Shown: positions 17,884 through 25,405 of the stretch, piece after piece
Position numbering within the stretch: position 1 is the first letter of the stretch
Layout: each line of letters begins with the position of its first letter
Source: Deinococcus sp. Arct2-2
GTDB taxonomy: Bacteria > Deinococcota > Deinococci > Deinococcales > Deinococcaceae
Length of the DNA stretch: 61,768 bases
Reading direction: 5' to 3'
Assembly (NCBI RefSeq): GCF_004801315.1
Contig: NZ_SSNW01000023.1
Coordinates: forward strand, 1 to 61,768
Program-made: the position numbers and the translations under genes
The notes under the pieces: model-generated
Database searches by the model: none
What the model saw: the letters and a program-made list of their open reading frames with translations, nothing else
What the model was told of the DNA's origin: nothing

Positions 17884-18869
17884 GACCCCCCTCCAGCGAG
17901 CGTACGAAGCGCTTTAACCAGCGTGCGCTGGGCCAGCGGAATCTTGAAAGCGTTCTGGCTGCGCGGCTTGGCACCGCTGAGGGCAATCTGTGCCGCCGCC
18001 ACGAAGGTCGCCTCGGTGGCGGGTCTGCCGACCAGGGCGGCTTCGGCTTCTTTCGATCTCCAGGGCTTAGTGCCCACCCCACCCAGGGCAACGCGCGCTG
18101 AGCGAATGGTGCTGCCCTGCACGTCCAGGCCCACCGCCGCCGAGGTAACGGCGAACTCATAGCTGGCCCGGTCGCGCACCTTCAGGTAGTGTGACCGGGC
18201 AGCGTGCGGCGCAGCAGGCAGATCGATGGCCAGGATCAGCTCACCGTGCTGAAGGACGGTCTCGATATTGGGAGTGCTGCCGGGCACCACATAAAAGTCC
18301 ACCAGATTCACCGTGCGGTCGCCTTTCGGCCCACGTATCCGCACCACAGCGTCAAGCGCCGACATAGACACCGCCATGTCTCCGGCGTTGGTGGCGATGC
18401 AATTCTCGCTGGTGCCCAAGATCGCCAGCATCCGGTTCTCGCCGCCAATGGCTGAACAGCCTGACCCCGGCTCGCGCTTGTTACAGGGAAGCGCGGTGTC
18501 GCGGAAGTAGGGACAGCGGGTGCGCTGCATCAGGTTGCCGCCAATCGAAGCCTTGTTACGCAGTTGCGGCGAGGCACTGAGCAGCAGGGCCTGCGAAACT
18601 GCTGGAAATCCCTGCACGATCAGCGGGTGCTCGGCCACCTCACTCATGCGCGCCAGCGCGCCGATCCGCACGCCCCCGCCCGGCAGCGCCTGAATTGTTT
18701 TAAGTGGCAGCGCATTGATGTCCACCACCTGCGCCGGGGTTTCGACGTTGATCCGCATCAAATCCACCAGGGTGGTGCCACCGGCGATGAACTTGGCCTC
18801 TGGCTGACCCGACACGGTCATCACCGCGTCGCCCGCCGCCCTCGTTTTGGAGTAGTTAAACGCCCGCAT
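17880..18869 (-). CDS. aldehyde oxidoreductase, FAD-binding subunit (PaoB/YagS-like)
   Basis: A 329-aa flavoprotein of the CO-dehydrogenase medium-subunit/FAD_binding_5 type. Seen: the FAD-binding KFIAGGTTLVDLM, the SASPQLRNKASIGGNLMQRTRCPYFR segment, and the Cys-rich insert near CNKREPGSGC that in PaoB holds an extra 4Fe-4S cluster; Cys in RCPYFRDTALPCNK and GSGCSAI are consistent with such a cluster. The ATG at 18869 (MRAFNYS) overlaps the small-subunit gene by 14 bases, and the stop overlaps the large-subunit start by 4 bases, so the three genes are translationally coupled. Confidence 0.9.
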   Translation of the reverse strand: MRAFNYSKTRAAGDAVMTVSGQPEAKFIAGGTTLVDLMRINVETPAQVVDINALPLKTIQALPGGGVRIGALARMSEVAEHPLIVQGFPAVSQALLLSASPQLRNKASIGGNLMQRTRCPYFRDTALPCNKREPGSGCSAIGGENRMLAILGTSENCIATNAGDMAVSMSALDAVVRIRGPKGDRTVNLVDFYVVPGSTPNIETVLQHGELILAIDLPAAPHAARSHYLKVRDRASYEFAVTSAAVGLDVQGSTIRSARVALGGVGTKPWRSKEAEAALVGRPATEATFVAAAQIALSGAKPRSQNAFKIPLAQRTLVKALRTLAGGGS

Positions 18870-19548
18870 CTCTGACCTCCTTGACCGCCGCCAGAATGCC
18901 GACGTAGCAGCCGCAGCGGCAGAGATTCCCACTCATCCACTCGCGGATTTCGGCGTCGGACCCAGCGTGGCCTTCCTTGATCACAGACACGCCCGACATG
19001 ATCTGGCCGGAGGTACAGTACCCGCACTGGAAGCCGTCGTGGACGATGAACGAGGCCTGCATGGGATGCAGCGCATCCCCCTGTGCCAGCCCCTCAATGG
19101 TGGTGACGCTCTGGCCGTCGTGCATGACGGTCAGAGCCAGGCAGGCATTGATGCGAACGCCGTCCACATAGACCGTGCAGGCTCCACAGGCACCCTGATT
19201 GCATGTTTTCTTGGTGCCGGTCAGGCCCAGATGCTCGCGCAGGGTGTCGAGCAGGCTGGTGCGCGGGTCGAGCTTGAGAGCATGGGTTTTGCCATTGACC
19301 TTGAGTGCCACGCTGACCAGTTCGGGCGGGGCGTCGGTGGTGACTTGGGCCGGGGCGGCGGGTAGCAGCATGGCTGCACCGAGAGCGGTACTGACAGCCA
19401 CAAAGGTGCGCCGGGAAAGGTCTGGCGAACCGGGCCGTACAACCGGTTCAGGTTCAGATTTTTCCGTCACCACGGGCTGTTCCCATTCGGGAAGCTGGCC
19501 GTCTGGGAGCTGGATTTCAGGGAGTCGGGACAGAACATTCTTGGCCAT
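18856..19548 (-). CDS. aldehyde oxidoreductase, 2Fe-2S subunit with Tat signal (PaoA/YagT-like)
   Basis: A 230-aa iron-sulfur subunit. A twin-arginine export motif SRRTFVAV lies at residues 45-52 followed by a hydrophobic stretch, so the folded complex should be exported. The plant-ferredoxin-type 2Fe-2S motif is C116, C121, C124, C136, and the second cluster of the family is C175, C178, C210, C212. The ATG at 19548 (MAKNVL) was chosen because GGAG lies 8 bases upstream; an ATG at 19563 lacks a site. The order small-FAD-large matches E. coli paoABC. It follows the SDR at 19646 on the same strand after 97 bases. Confidence 0.92.
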   Translation of the reverse strand: MAKNVLSRLPEIQLPDGQLPEWEQPVVTEKSEPEPVVRPGSPDLSRRTFVAVSTALGAAMLLPAAPAQVTTDAPPELVSVALKVNGKTHALKLDPRTSLLDTLREHLGLTGTKKTCNQGACGACTVYVDGVRINACLALTVMHDGQSVTTIEGLAQGDALHPMQASFIVHDGFQCGYCTSGQIMSGVSVIKEGHAGSDAEIREWMSGNLCRCGCYVGILAAVKEVRDAGV

Positions 19549-19645
19549 TGGGAAGTTCTCCATTGAGCTGGAATGTGGGGCTGCAACTGGTGGCCTGTCC
19601 TGGGAAACCGACGGCCAACACCCTCAACCGGTTTGGAAACAGAAC

Positions 19646-20578
19646 CTAGGCGTGCTGCTTGATTAGCGCGGCAGGCGTGAGCAGGTCGCCCAGTCCCACC
19701 CGGTTGAGCATCTCTGTCTTTAAACGGTCCAATACCGGGAAGGCCACGCTGGCCCCGTCCTCGCTGGGATCGATGTACACCCGGAAGGGCCGCTTGCCAA
19801 ACGGCGCGTCCACGATGTCCACGACCGCTCTCGCCACCAGGCCTGGATCGGCGTCCTCGGGCACGACCTCGTCGAAAGCCTTTTGTACCTGCGGGCCGAA
19901 GCCCTGGTACGGCCCGGCCTCATACTCGGCGGCGCGGGCGGTGTCTTCAGGTGCTCCGGCGTGGGCGAAGTGGTTGGTGCCCTTGGTAAAGGCCCCCGGC
20001 ACGATGATCGAGGTCTCGATGCCCCAGCGGCTCAGCTCCCGGGCGTAGGAGACGGCCAGCGCGTCCATGCCCGCCTTGGCGGCAAAGTAGGGCCCCAGGT
20101 ACGGCGGCGTACCGCCCGCCACGCTGCTGCTCGACATCCACAGCAGCAGGCCCTGGCGTGCCCGGCGCATGTGAGGCAGCACCGCCCGGTTGACGCGCTG
20201 GGTGCTGACCACGTTCACGTCGTAGAGTTCGGCGACCTGTTCGGGGGTAAACGCCTCGGTGGGGCCGAAGACCATATGACCGGCGTTGTTGAGCAGCACG
20301 TCGATGCGGCCGTGCTCATTTACGATCTGATTGACAGCCGCCTCGATTGACACTTCAGAATTCACGTCGAGTTCGATGGCGCGCAGGTCAGCGTGATGCT
20401 CCCCGGCGAATTTCGCCACGTCTTCGACCTGTGGCTTGTTGCGTCCAGCGGTCTCGCGCATCGAGGCGTAGACGGTGTGGCCCGCCTGGGCCAGGGCGTC
20501 GGCGCACATCCGGCCAAAGCCGCTCGACGCTCCGGTGATCAGGATGATGTTCTGATCCTTGTTCTTGTCGGTGGTCAT
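19646..20578 (-). CDS. SDR-family oxidoreductase (SDR-B)
   Basis: A 310-aa short-chain dehydrogenase with intact motifs: TGASSGFGRM cofactor loop, NNAGHMVFGP, SSSSVAGG with the catalytic Ser, and YFAAK with Tyr and Lys. It is longer than a basic SDR because of a ~60-residue C-terminal extension (PFGKRPFRVYIDPSEDG...). AGGAGG lies 5 bases before the ATG. A decayed homologue that has lost the catalytic Tyr and this extension lies at 8251-8988. It sits between SDR-A and the molybdenum oxidoreductase genes and may supply or remove the carbonyl compound handled by that enzyme; this is inference. Confidence 0.88.
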   Translation of the reverse strand: MTTDKNKDQNIILITGASSGFGRMCADALAQAGHTVYASMRETAGRNKPQVEDVAKFAGEHHADLRAIELDVNSEVSIEAAVNQIVNEHGRIDVLLNNAGHMVFGPTEAFTPEQVAELYDVNVVSTQRVNRAVLPHMRRARQGLLLWMSSSSVAGGTPPYLGPYFAAKAGMDALAVSYARELSRWGIETSIIVPGAFTKGTNHFAHAGAPEDTARAAEYEAGPYQGFGPQVQKAFDEVVPEDADPGLVARAVVDIVDAPFGKRPFRVYIDPSEDGASVAFPVLDRLKTEMLNRVGLGDLLTPAALIKQHA

Positions 20579-20740
20579 AGGTCCTCCTGATAAAACGGTT
20601 TGTGTGCTCAGACGCAGTTGGTCAACGCGGATGCAGAACCCCTATGGCCTCCGGCATCGGGGCACTGCTGATCCTGATTGCGCGGTGCTGACGGGACTGA
20701 CGCTGGCAACAGTGGAAGAGTAGTGATGAGCTCGACGGCG

Positions 20741-21481
20741 CTAAACCACGCCGCCGTTAGCCCGGATGACCTGGCCGTTGATCCAGCCACCGTCCAGCCC
20801 GACCAGGAAGGCCACCGCACCGGCGATGTCGTCCGGCTGGCCGAGCCGCCCCAGCGGGTTCATGCTGGCCGTCTGCTGGATCTGCTCCGGCGATTTGCCG
20901 TCGGTGAACAGGTGGGTCTCGACGGGGCCGGGCGCAACCGCGTTCACGGTGATGTTACGCTGCCCCAGCTCTTTGGCGAGAATGTGTGTCATCGCCTCGG
21001 TGGCCGCCTTGGTGGCGGCGTACACCGCGTAGGTCGGCGGGTACAGCCCCACCACGCTGGACGAGAAGTTGACGATGCGTCCTCCGTCGCGCAGCCGCCG
21101 GGCCGCCTCGCGCATGCCGTTGAAGGCCCCTTTGAGGTTGATGGCCACCTGCCGGTCAAAGAGGTCGTCGTCAGCCTCAGCGAGTGGTTTGAGCATCATC
21201 ACACCGCCGTTGTTGATCAGGATGTCTACGCCACCGAACGCGGCCTCGGCCTGGTCGAACATGGCCTTCATGGCGGCGGAGTCACTCACGTCGGCCTTGA
21301 AGATCATGGCCTGGCCCCCGGCTCCCGTGATCTTGTCCGCTACGGCCTGAGCGGGAGCCGGATCATTAGAGTAATTCACCACAACAGCGATCCCGTCACG
21401 CCCCAGGCGCTGCGCGATGGCCGCGCCGATGCCGCGCGACGCGCCCGTGACGATGGCTGTCCTCGTTTGCCGATCAGTCAT
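20741..21481 (-). CDS. SDR-family oxidoreductase (SDR-A)
   Basis: A 246-aa classical SDR resembling 3-oxoacyl-ACP reductase (FabG)-like and glucose-dehydrogenase-like members. Motifs: TGASRGIGAAIA, NNGGVM in place of NNAG, NFSSSVVG with catalytic Ser, and YAATKAATEAM with Tyr and Lys, ending GGWINGQVIRANGG. The ATG at 21481 has GAGG 8 bases upstream. It is the first gene of the minus-strand run leading to the oxidoreductase. An inverted repeat conserved with the sister module lies 75 bases upstream. The homologue at 7359-8101 is frameshifted twice. Confidence 0.88.
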   Translation of the reverse strand: MTDRQTRTAIVTGASRGIGAAIAQRLGRDGIAVVVNYSNDPAPAQAVADKITGAGGQAMIFKADVSDSAAMKAMFDQAEAAFGGVDILINNGGVMMLKPLAEADDDLFDRQVAINLKGAFNGMREAARRLRDGGRIVNFSSSVVGLYPPTYAVYAATKAATEAMTHILAKELGQRNITVNAVAPGPVETHLFTDGKSPEQIQQTASMNPLGRLGQPDDIAGAVAFLVGLDGGWINGQVIRANGGVV

Positions 21482-21555
21482 ACGTTCCACCTCATCTCTG
21501 GTTCAATCGGAGTCCTTGTCATCCACCCTTACGCGAAGTCACACGCATGACTGAA

Positions 21556-21584
21556 ACCACTGACCGGCCTTGTGGCTCAGTGGT
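21556..21584. promoter_or_regulatory. inverted repeat in SDR-A promoter
   Basis: ACCACTGA at 21556-21563 and TCAGTGGT at 21577-21584 form a perfect inverted repeat between the AraC remnant and SDR-A. The same repeat with one mismatch and one base more spacing occurs at 7255-7284 in the sister module. Candidate binding site for the AraC protein encoded at 6271. Confidence 0.5.
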
Positions 21585-21699
21585 CTCTCAAGTGTGCCAA
21601 GTGTCGGTAGGCTTGTCGCTCGTGATTTTGCATGAATCTTCGCCAGATTGCGCTCTGCCCCAGTTATAAACGGTCTGCCAACCCTTCTTCAACACTCGA

Positions 21700-21990
21700 T
21701 GAAGATGTTGAAAGACAGTTGGAGCCACGCCGACGATCCGCCGGAAGGCCGCGGCCTTCCGGCGGATCGCTGTAACCGCAGCTCAAGGCGACCTAGCTGA
21801 CCTAGTGGTCGTTCCGATCAAACGGGCGCTGGGCAAGTTCCATCCAGAGCCGGGTCAACTGGCGTATTAGAGTTTCATGCCAGATTGCCTTCGCGACCCT
21901 TGAAAATTGAACAGGACTGAGCCCGGCGACAAGTGCCAGTTGATCGGGCATGAGTGGCGCAGCGAGATGCGGGCGCAAGTTCCGGTTGCT
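21700..21990 (-). pseudogene. AraC-family regulator remnant
   Basis: Reading the minus strand from about 21990 gives PDQLALVAGLSPVQFSRVAKAIWHET and RQLTRLWMELAQRPF, then two stops, then VALSCGYSDP, an unrelated palindrome, and finally AFRRIVGVAPTVFQHLH. These align in order with the C-terminal DNA-binding half of the AraC protein at 6271-7149. In-frame stops, the palindrome replacing about five residues, and the absence of the N-terminal half (the TetR gene begins at 22004 in its place) show it is dead. It occupies the same position relative to SDR-A as the intact AraC does to SDR-A'. Confidence 0.85.
21734..21769. repeat. perfect 36-bp palindrome
   Basis: Bases 21734-21750 (CGATCCGCCGGAAGGCC) and 21753-21769 are perfect reverse complements around a central GC, so the whole 36 bases are self-complementary. 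It sits inside the AraC remnant between CGYSDP and AFRR. Part of it still encodes the FRR residues, so it appears to have arisen by local inverted duplication. Confidence 0.85.
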
Positions 21991-22003
21991 TAAGTTGTCA
22001 AGA

Positions 22004-22663
22004 TCATTGATTGGTTTTAAACCTGTCTTCCAGCTCAGCGCGACTTATAAGCTGCCCCGGCAATGATGAGGTGGTGACCCGGAGACCATCAATGAAGACG
22101 TGGGCCGCACGCTCCATCGCCAACGTAGGCTCGGGAAGATTGGGTAGACCTTGGGCCAGCAGGGCCCCGAACACGATGATATCGGTGGCGTTGACATCCT
22201 GGCGCAGCGTGCCCGCCCGTTGACCCACCTGAAGAATCTGGTCGAGTTCCGAACTGATGGCCAGTCGGAGCCCGAGATCAATCTTGCTCGCTGTCACCGG
22301 CGCGCCATGCAGGGGAAGCACCAGGGACTGGCGGTGAGCAATGGTGCCGACCAAAAAATGACGCAGCGCCAAGAAGGGATCCACCTCAGCGGCGCGGGAC
22401 GCTTGAGCCAGCCGCAAAACCGCCTGATAGGCGCGGTGACTGAGTGCCGAAAGCAGCGCTGTACGGTCTGGAAAATGGCGGTACAGGGTGCCTATGCCCA
22501 CACCAGCGTTCTGGGCAATGCGCTGCATAGTAACGCGGGGCCCCTCTTCAATAAAGGTTGCGGCCGCAGAGGTCAGCAGATGATCCCTGTTGCGCTGAGC
22601 GTCAGCACGCTGCTTGGGGGAAAGATCTGTCAGAAGCGCTTCAACGGGCTCTGTATTCATCAT
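22004..22663 (-). CDS. TetR-family transcriptional repressor
   Basis: A 219-aa TetR/AcrR regulator: N-terminal helix-turn-helix in RDHLLTSAAATFIEEGPRVTMQRIAQNAGVGIGTLYRHFPDR, followed by an all-helical ligand-binding domain resembling the SbtR_C type (VDPFLALRHFLV). The ATG at 22663 (MMNTEP) is preferred; a GTG at 22690 would overlap the operator. A perfect 11-4-11 inverted repeat lies just upstream, so autorepression is likely. Transcription is divergent from the pirin-hydrolase-cupin-NmrA genes, which are the plausible targets, though 490 bases separate them. Confidence 0.88.
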   Translation of the reverse strand: MMNTEPVEALLTDLSPKQRADAQRNRDHLLTSAAATFIEEGPRVTMQRIAQNAGVGIGTLYRHFPDRTALLSALSHRAYQAVLRLAQASRAAEVDPFLALRHFLVGTIAHRQSLVLPLHGAPVTASKIDLGLRLAISSELDQILQVGQRAGTLRQDVNATDIIVFGALLAQGLPNLPEPTLAMERAAHVFIDGLRVTTSSLPGQLISRAELEDRFKTNQ

Positions 22664-22688
22664 TCCATTATGAAGTCTTGCCAGCACC

Positions 22689-22714
22689 ACAAACGGATGT
22701 TATCATCCGTTTGT
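22689..22714. promoter_or_regulatory. TetR operator, perfect inverted repeat
   Basis: ACAAACGGATG-TTAT-CATCCGTTTGT: 11-bp arms and a 4-base centre, 26 bases in all, 26 bases upstream of the TetR start codon. Size and symmetry are typical of a TetR dimer operator. Confidence 0.75.
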
Positions 22715-23150
22715 AAGAGCCCATCTGTTCAGCGTGGTTTGCTCCTGCTGCGTCGCCTGCACTTTAGAAGCTCCGCCAGAGGTTCAGGTCGACCTCGCTC
22801 CCTCTCTGTAAAAGACGTTGAAGACTAAGAATCTTGGGATTCCGCGCCTTGAAATCACGACCACCACGGAGCTTCACAGCCTTCAACCGCATGACCTGAG
22901 GAAGGGAACGTTGACCCTGCCTCTGCGTGCCGACACGTTCTGCGCCTTCATCGACTTGTTTCAGGCGTGGAGGCAAAAGCACTTCAGTCATGGGCCTCTC
23001 AATTCAGCCGGGCGAGATCAGCTGTTTCCAGTGATTGTTGGTTGACCCAGGCGCTTGCAGTCTGACCGTCACGCTGGCTGTGCTGCTCACTCGAGCTGCT
23101 TCCTGGTGGAAATTCAGCAACCACTGACTTCGAGTTTGGAGAGGAGAAGT
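22715..23150. other. intergenic upstream of pirin gene
   Basis: About 435 bases between the TetR operator and the pirin gene. Several short frames exist but none has protein-like composition over its length. The promoter for the rightward operon should lie here; no second copy of the TetR operator was seen. Confidence 0.4.
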
Positions 23151-23885
23151 ATGTTGTCCAAAATCACAGACCGCAGCAAGCGGGGCAACGGCCCTATTCG
23201 GGTGCTCTATCCCGGATTGAGCCTTGGGGATCAGGACACGGGACTGGCCACGCTGGGACGCATTGACCACGCCACCATTCCTGCAGGTGCAGTTGTCCCC
23301 ATGCACCCGCACGTCAACGATGAAATCCTGACCTATCTCAAGCGTGGCCGAGTCCGGCACACCGACTCGGCCGGCGACAGCGGAGAGATCAATGCTCAGC
23401 GCCTGATGCTGATGAAAGCCGGGCAGCGGTTGTCCCATGAGGAGCATGTGTTGGCCGAAGGCGGCCAGTTGCAGGGCCTTCAGATCTTTATCCGCCCGGA
23501 GGCCAAAGATCTGCTGGCGCAGGTCGATTTTTATGATCTGCCCGAGGTGCACAGCCACAATGCCTGGCGCCTCTTGGCCGGACACGGGGGCAGCGGCGCC
23601 CCACTCGTCCTGAGCAGCCGCACATGGATCTACGACGTTCACCTCGGGAGTGCTGAACCTCTCCGTCTACCTCCACTGCCCCAAACGGGCCTGACCTTCC
23701 TGCTGTACGTCTTTGACGGTTATGTTCAGGTGGCTGACCTGAACCTGGCCAAGGGTGACAGCCTCATCATCCGGGATGAGCCGGACATCCAGATCCACTC
23801 GGACAGCGCGGATCTGGTGCTGTTCGTCACCGATGAGCACAGTCCCCATTACGACGGTGGCATGTTCAGTGGAAACCAGGCGTAG
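23151..23885 (+). CDS. pirin-family protein
   Basis: A 244-aa bicupin of the pirin family. Some members are quercetin dioxygenases and others bind regulators; a metal ion sits in the N-terminal cupin. Seen: LGRIDHATIPAGAVVPMHPHVNDEILTYLKRG with the metal-binding His pair, and RLSHEEHV with the further His/Glu ligands. Length is typical (230-300). GAGGAG lies 6 bases before the ATG. It ends 6 bases before the hydrolase gene, so the two are cotranscribed. The operon context (hydrolase, cupin, NmrA) suggests handling of reactive aromatic or quinone compounds. Confidence 0.88.
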   Translation: MLSKITDRSKRGNGPIRVLYPGLSLGDQDTGLATLGRIDHATIPAGAVVPMHPHVNDEILTYLKRGRVRHTDSAGDSGEINAQRLMLMKAGQRLSHEEHVLAEGGQLQGLQIFIRPEAKDLLAQVDFYDLPEVHSHNAWRLLAGHGGSGAPLVLSSRTWIYDVHLGSAEPLRLPPLPQTGLTFLLYVFDGYVQVADLNLAKGDSLIIRDEPDIQIHSDSADLVLFVTDEHSPHYDGGMFSGNQA

Positions 23886-23891
23886 GGCAAG

Positions 23892-24803
23892 ATGAACAGC
23901 GGAACCCTATCCATTTCAGGCTTTAGCAGCCAAACAGCAATTGTGGACGGCGTGCAGCTGCATTACCGCCTCGGTGGAGACCCCGCAGGCCCGCCGGTGC
24001 TGTTGTGGCACGGCTTCTTGGGCACCTCCTACACTTGGCGCAAGGTGATGCCGCAGCTGATTGAAGCAGGACTTGCTGTGCTGGTGCCGGATATGCGCGG
24101 CTACGGGGACTCCGACAAACCAGGCGGCACGGACGGCTACGATGGCCGTGCGCTCGCCAAAGAGTTCCGCTCACTGGTCCGCCAGATCGGTTTTGGACAG
24201 GGTCGACCCATCACTCTGGTGGCCCACGACATGGGCGCGCCACCTGCCCTGCTCTGGGCCGCCGCCCACCCAGACGAGGTCGCGGGCCTGATGTATCTCG
24301 ACGAGCCAGTCATGTTGACCGACCTGTTGACGGCCCTGATCTCTTATACGCCACGCATCGCCGGTTCCGGGGGAATGTGGTGGTGGCCGCTGGCGTTGGC
24401 CCCCGACATTCCCGAACGGCTGATTGTGGACAATGAGCGGGCCTTCCTGACCTGGTTCTTTGACCGAGCAAGCGTCACGCCTGGGGCCATTGAATCCGGG
24501 GCTATTGACGAATACTTACGCACGTTCCGTGGGCCGGAGGGCGTCTTGGGGGCGTTGGGCGTTTACCGGGCCTCTTTCGTGACCCAAACGCAAACCGCGC
24601 TGCTCAGCAGCGCCAAGGTTCAGATTCCGGTGGTGGCGTTGGGGGCCGAACGCGGCTTGAGCGGCCAGGTTCTTGACATGATCAACCTGGTGGCCGATCA
24701 CGCCACAGGCGGAATCATTCGCAACTGTGGGCATTTCATCCCGGAGGAACAGCCCGATGAAGTGGTGAGGCAGGTGATTGGCATGATCAGGCCACCGCAC
24801 TGA
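23892..24803 (+). CDS. alpha/beta hydrolase, epoxide-hydrolase/haloalkane-dehalogenase-like
   Basis: A 303-aa alpha/beta-hydrolase. The nucleophile elbow reads AHDMGAPP, so the nucleophile is Asp113 rather than Ser; Asp is diagnostic of epoxide hydrolases and haloalkane or haloacetate dehalogenases. The oxyanion-hole HG is at 40-41 (LLWHGFLG), DMRGYGDSDKP follows the family pattern, and the catalytic His is at about 281 in NCGHFIPEEQP. The cap domain spans roughly residues 140-220 and is Trp-rich (GMWWWP). Hydrolysis of an epoxide or carbon-halogen bond is likely, substrate unknown. Second gene of the pirin operon. Confidence 0.88.
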   Translation: MNSGTLSISGFSSQTAIVDGVQLHYRLGGDPAGPPVLLWHGFLGTSYTWRKVMPQLIEAGLAVLVPDMRGYGDSDKPGGTDGYDGRALAKEFRSLVRQIGFGQGRPITLVAHDMGAPPALLWAAAHPDEVAGLMYLDEPVMLTDLLTALISYTPRIAGSGGMWWWPLALAPDIPERLIVDNERAFLTWFFDRASVTPGAIESGAIDEYLRTFRGPEGVLGALGVYRASFVTQTQTALLSSAKVQIPVVALGAERGLSGQVLDMINLVADHATGGIIRNCGHFIPEEQPDEVVRQVIGMIRPPH

Positions 24804-24861
24804 GGCGCAGGAAGGCAGCGGAGTTTCGATTTTAACCCAGGTGCTCTCCAGGAGGTCCACC

Positions 24862-25392
24862 ATGATCAAGCCAGCCACCCCGCTTCCCGCCGACGACCTG
24901 AGCCGACAGCTCACCGTCGCCCGTCCAGAGACAAACCAAGACTTGGAGCACCTCGCTGTGGTCGGTGACACCTACACCATTGTGGTGGACGGTGAGCAGA
25001 CCAACGGCCGCTACACCCTGATGGATATGCTGATTCCGCCAGGCGGCGGGCCGCCTCCACACCGCCACGATTTTGAAGAAATGTTCACCATTGTGGAAGG
25101 TGAGGTGACGCTCACCTTCCGCGGTGAGACCGTCGTCGCTGGGCCAGGAACAACGGTAAATATTCCGGCTAATGCCCCTCACCAATTTCAAAACAAGGGT
25201 AAAGGCATGCTTCGGATGCTGTGTCTCTGCTCTCCAGCTGGCCAAGAAAAGATGTTTAGAGAGGTCGGGGTGCCAGTCGCCACTCGCACGACACCCGCTC
25301 CCAAATTGAGTGAGGCTGACCAACAAGCGTTTAAAGAGAAATCCATGGCCCTGGCCACTCAGTACCACACAGAGCTGCTCCAACACGCCTGA
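24862..25392 (+). CDS. cupin-domain protein
   Basis: A 176-aa single-domain cupin. Cupin motif 1 is PPHRHDFEEMFTIVEGEVTLTF (two His and a Glu metal ligand) and motif 2 is NIPANAPHQFQN (His ligand), in the order of the RmlC-like beta-barrel. CCAGGAGGT lies 7 bases before the ATG. The family includes dioxygenases, isomerases and binding proteins, so the reaction cannot be named. Third gene of the operon, 58 bases after the hydrolase. Confidence 0.88.
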   Translation: MIKPATPLPADDLSRQLTVARPETNQDLEHLAVVGDTYTIVVDGEQTNGRYTLMDMLIPPGGGPPPHRHDFEEMFTIVEGEVTLTFRGETVVAGPGTTVNIPANAPHQFQNKGKGMLRMLCLCSPAGQEKMFREVGVPVATRTTPAPKLSEADQQAFKEKSMALATQYHTELLQHA

Positions 25393-25405
25393 AGAACGGA
25401 GACTT

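Noticed and set aside
16858..18162. Plus-strand frame of 434 codons opposite the molybdenum and FAD subunits
   Set aside because: It is the shadow of two high-GC genes with clear family motifs on the minus strand; the product is His/Gly/Arg-rich without any motif.
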